The notes under the pieces: model-generated
What the model was told of the DNA's origin: nothing
What the model saw: only the letters and a program-made list of their open reading frames with translations
Database searches by the model: none
Shown here: positions 62,001 through 64,000 of the stretch, in pieces
Layout: the number at the start of each line of letters is the position of its first letter
Numbering within the stretch: the first letter of the stretch is position 1
Translations under genes and position numbers: made by a program
Source: Membranipora membranacea
Lineage: Eukaryota > Bryozoa > Gymnolaemata > Cheilostomatida > Membraniporidae
Assembly (NCBI GenBank): GCA_914767715.1
Contig: OU612068.1
Span: 15,562,001 to 15,626,000, forward strand
Direction of reading: 5' to 3'
DNA: 64,000 bases

Positions 62001-63670
62001 CAGATAGAATTTTCCCAGCCGTAGACTCCGTCACACAGTATTAGATTGTCTTTTTGTAGATTATGACAATAGATGGGGTTGGATGCAGACCACAGGATGT
62101 TCAGTGGGAGTTCCTCTGGTGATAATCTTATTTCTTATAATAATAATCTGCTCCATCAAACGTAGAAGGAGGAATGGCCACTCAGGGCACGGCCTGTTTT
62201 TCAGTACGTATACCGGGCCTGTGTATATATAAGGCCTGTATGTATACCAGGTCTGTGTGTATATAAGGCCTGTGTATGTAACAGCTTTTGATTCAGCCTT
62301 GGAACTGTATATCTTCATTTTTACGAGGAAGAGGGAAGGAGGCATGTAAAATTTGTGCAATAAGTGCATCAAATTAATTTCTTTGTCAATGAGATGTTTT
62401 TTTTAAGGAATACAAGATTTGAGGAAATGGGAGAGGGGAGTAGAATCAATTTCCAAACAATGCTGGCACTATTTTATTTGGTAATTTATGAGAGATAAAG
62501 GTTGCATGATTGGTCTTATTTGTGCCCTTCATGAATAACACCATGTTTATCCCACTCTCCTCACCAAATGGTAAGGCTACTGTGACCGCTGCAACTAATA
62601 ATCAGTAAAAGACTCTAACAGGTTCAAACCGATTATCTTGCAGCTGAGCTCGATGTCTGAAAAATGATGCCACATCAGGCTGATCGAAGGCAAACAGCAA
62701 TATGCACTGTCAGTTTAGGGATACGCCACAGAGCCCAACAATGTTTTGAATTATTATGAATTATTTCAATGCAGAAGTATCTTAAATTGATTCTCTGGTG
62801 AAAGTTATGGTTTGATTTCCTTTTGAAACAATTGATAATTTGATTGATTTGGATGATATTATGATATTTCATTCCCTGTTTATTTTTCAGCTGGTATATA
62901 CTCAACAAACACACGAGAAGATGACAACGATTCACTTGTCGAGGTAGATATAGACAGACCCAACATTGATCAGTCTCCAGCCCCACCTAAATATGATCAG
63001 CTAACATTTAACAACCCATTATTTGTGATCACTGACACCCCATACATACCTTCACCAGTCATACAGCAAACAGTCGTAACACACACAGAGCCGGCAAACA
63101 GACCAGGAGACGATAAACTGCCATCTTATAACAGCTACATGCTACACTACCATAATGAGGACACTTGATATCACCAAACATGACACACCCTTATGATATG
63201 AGGAAGGTATCGTGGCTTACTTGTCAGAGGAGGATAAAAGCTGGAGGCTTAGACCTACGCCGGAAATAAGTTTCAAATAACTTAAAACTTTGAAACCATA
63301 ATGAAGCCTTGATTAGAAGTGTATGTATTGTATGGGTAATGACGACTAACTCTACAATTAAGACTGCACCTGCTGAGAAGTGCCAGAGATAGAAGGATCT
63401 GACTAAGCCATGACTATGCAAGAAGGGATATAGATGATGACTCACCTGACGAGTTCTCCCCCAGCCTCGACGCTAAGGGCTAACTGTATGGGTTTCCTGT
63501 CAAAGAATGACAACAGAACTTTGATCCTCGTATCGTTAGTACTGACACCGAAGTCCTCAGCTTTAGTATAAGCTTCACATGATCCCGCATCATAGCTGGG
63601 TAGAGACACCTGTGGTATTATGTGTATGTTGGTCTTATCAAGCAGCAGCTTCAAATCTCCATTCTGATAT
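53083..63670 (-). CDS. CPD: Carboxypeptidase D homologue, 3' part (last two peptidase-like units, TM and tail); 5' end off right edge
   Basis: Thirteen exons: 63670-63446, 61081-60835, 60507-60399, 59874-59719, 59404-59236, 59041-58840, 57741-57609, 57317-57171, 56884-56765, 56082-55892, 55406-55221, 54865-54799 and 53321-53083 (729 residues, phases consistent). Order seen: second half of one carboxypeptidase domain, a transthyretin-like domain (SPIHDAVLRFDGEFDDF), a complete carboxypeptidase domain (GGIHGNEAVSTE to GCCMKP), a second transthyretin-like domain (SPISNAIITIHGM), a TM helix (VAAVVLLVLSAVLLCCCC), and a tail with FHSLKDYDEEE and SKTALLSRDYKDEETDSD. The tail matches that of vertebrate CPD, a trans-Golgi/endosome enzyme trimming C-terminal Lys/Arg. 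Both domains look catalytically dead. The zinc His of NLHGG is Arg (NLRGG) in the last domain and part of SVEAGG in the earlier one. The catalytic Glu before S/G-CC is Tyr and His, respectively. HxxE is kept in the last domain. Active domains may lie upstream, off the window. Confidence 0.9.
57846..57980. repeat. Tandem repeat of about 38 bp (ATAGCCAGGGTGGTCTG units) in CPD intron
   Basis: Three close copies of CATAGCCAGGGTGGTCTGAA are joined by CGTAATGTCATTATCA, with a fourth degenerate copy at about 57958. It lies in the intron between the exons at 58840 and 57741. It is non-coding. Confidence 0.88.
61575..63168 (+). CDS. Small single-pass membrane protein with PPxY and LPxY motifs, 159 aa, nested antisense in CPD intron
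   Basis: Three exons: 61575-61632 (donor GTGAGT), 62060-62203 (acceptor TTTTTGTAG, donor GTACGT) and 62891-63168 (acceptor TTTTTCAG); phase 1 at both junctions. The N-terminal 34 residues are polar and rich in Gly/Asn/Trp, with one Cys near the membrane. A TM helix at about 35-52 (GVPLVIILFLIIIICSI) is followed by KRRRR, so the C-terminus should be cytosolic with no cleaved signal peptide. The tail carries PPKY (residues 99-102) and LPSY (144-147), both ligands for WW domains of NEDD4-family ubiquitin ligases. It is also acidic early on (REDDNDSLVEVDID). The layout resembles small PPxY adaptors (NDFIP-, WBP1/VOPP1- or Shisa/CYYR1-like), but I cannot assign a family. The whole gene lies between CPD exons at 63446 and 61081, on the opposite strand. 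The short exons make RNA support desirable. Confidence 0.68.
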
Positions 63671-64000
63671 CTGTAAATTTAGAGAACATCTTGAGGGGCA
63701 GGATATTCTTTTTTCTTGGATTGTTTGTAGAACGAGCCGGTAAAATGATTGAAAGTGGATGAGCCATAGAATAATAATAATATATTATTATCATATCTGT
63801 AATATGAGGGCAGTACTAACTTATATAGGCCGATGTGAATGTTTGATGTTTATTTATGTGTGTCAAAACCAGCAATTCTATATTTGTGGTTTAACTCTAT
63901 GCACTTTTAAACTACCAGGCACTTACAGACAAAATAACAGTTATTCAGATCAAATTATATTAATAAAACATTGGTAAAGTTGTAAAATGGACATAGAAGG

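Overview
The window is from an animal (metazoan) nuclear genome. It is AT-rich. Its genes are split into many short exons with GT-AG borders and introns of about 100 to 3,000 bases, and several products are animal-specific: a MOV10L1-type piRNA helicase, a synaptotagmin-like C2 protein, carboxypeptidase D with its typical cytoplasmic tail, and sigma-class GSTs. Nothing points to bacteria. I cannot name the species; an invertebrate with a moderately compact genome fits best. Exon borders below were read by hand from splice signals. In every multi-exon model except the ankyrin/TPR locus, codon phase is consistent across all junctions.

Layout. (1) 294-7144, minus strand: nine 5' exons (501 codons) of a MOV10L1/Armitage-like helicase, with the helicase core off the left edge; intron 2 holds a long imperfect fold-back. 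(2) 7440-8229: decayed LINE reverse-transcriptase fragment. (3) 8300-12960: no gene seen; a 60-bp minisatellite and small inverted repeats. (4) 12962-16056, plus strand: an ankyrin-repeat protein, then a TPR-like protein. (5) 16060-19200: no confident gene. (6) 19496-26384, plus strand: two tandem sigma-class GST genes with identical coding-exon lengths. Both have a TATA box and an antioxidant-response-element-like motif about 77-79 bp upstream of it. The second copy carries an in-frame TGA. (7) 27525-32241, plus strand: a 522-aa synaptotagmin-like protein lacking the usual calcium-binding aspartates. (8) 33193-50677, minus strand: a 31-exon, about 1946-aa coiled-coil protein with a C-terminal SRIP (SxIP) motif. 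(9) 53083-63670, minus strand: the 3' part (729 aa) of a carboxypeptidase D homologue; both peptidase domains seen lack catalytic residues. (10) 61575-63168, plus strand: a three-exon gene for a 159-aa membrane protein with WW-domain ligands, nested antisense in one carboxypeptidase D intron.

Functionally the genes look like unrelated neighbours, apart from the GST pair. The most informative signals are the shared TATA-plus-ARE-like promoter layout of the GST paralogues, the nested PPxY membrane protein, the pseudo-enzyme state of the carboxypeptidase D domains, and coiled-coil exons whose lengths are exact multiples of seven codons.
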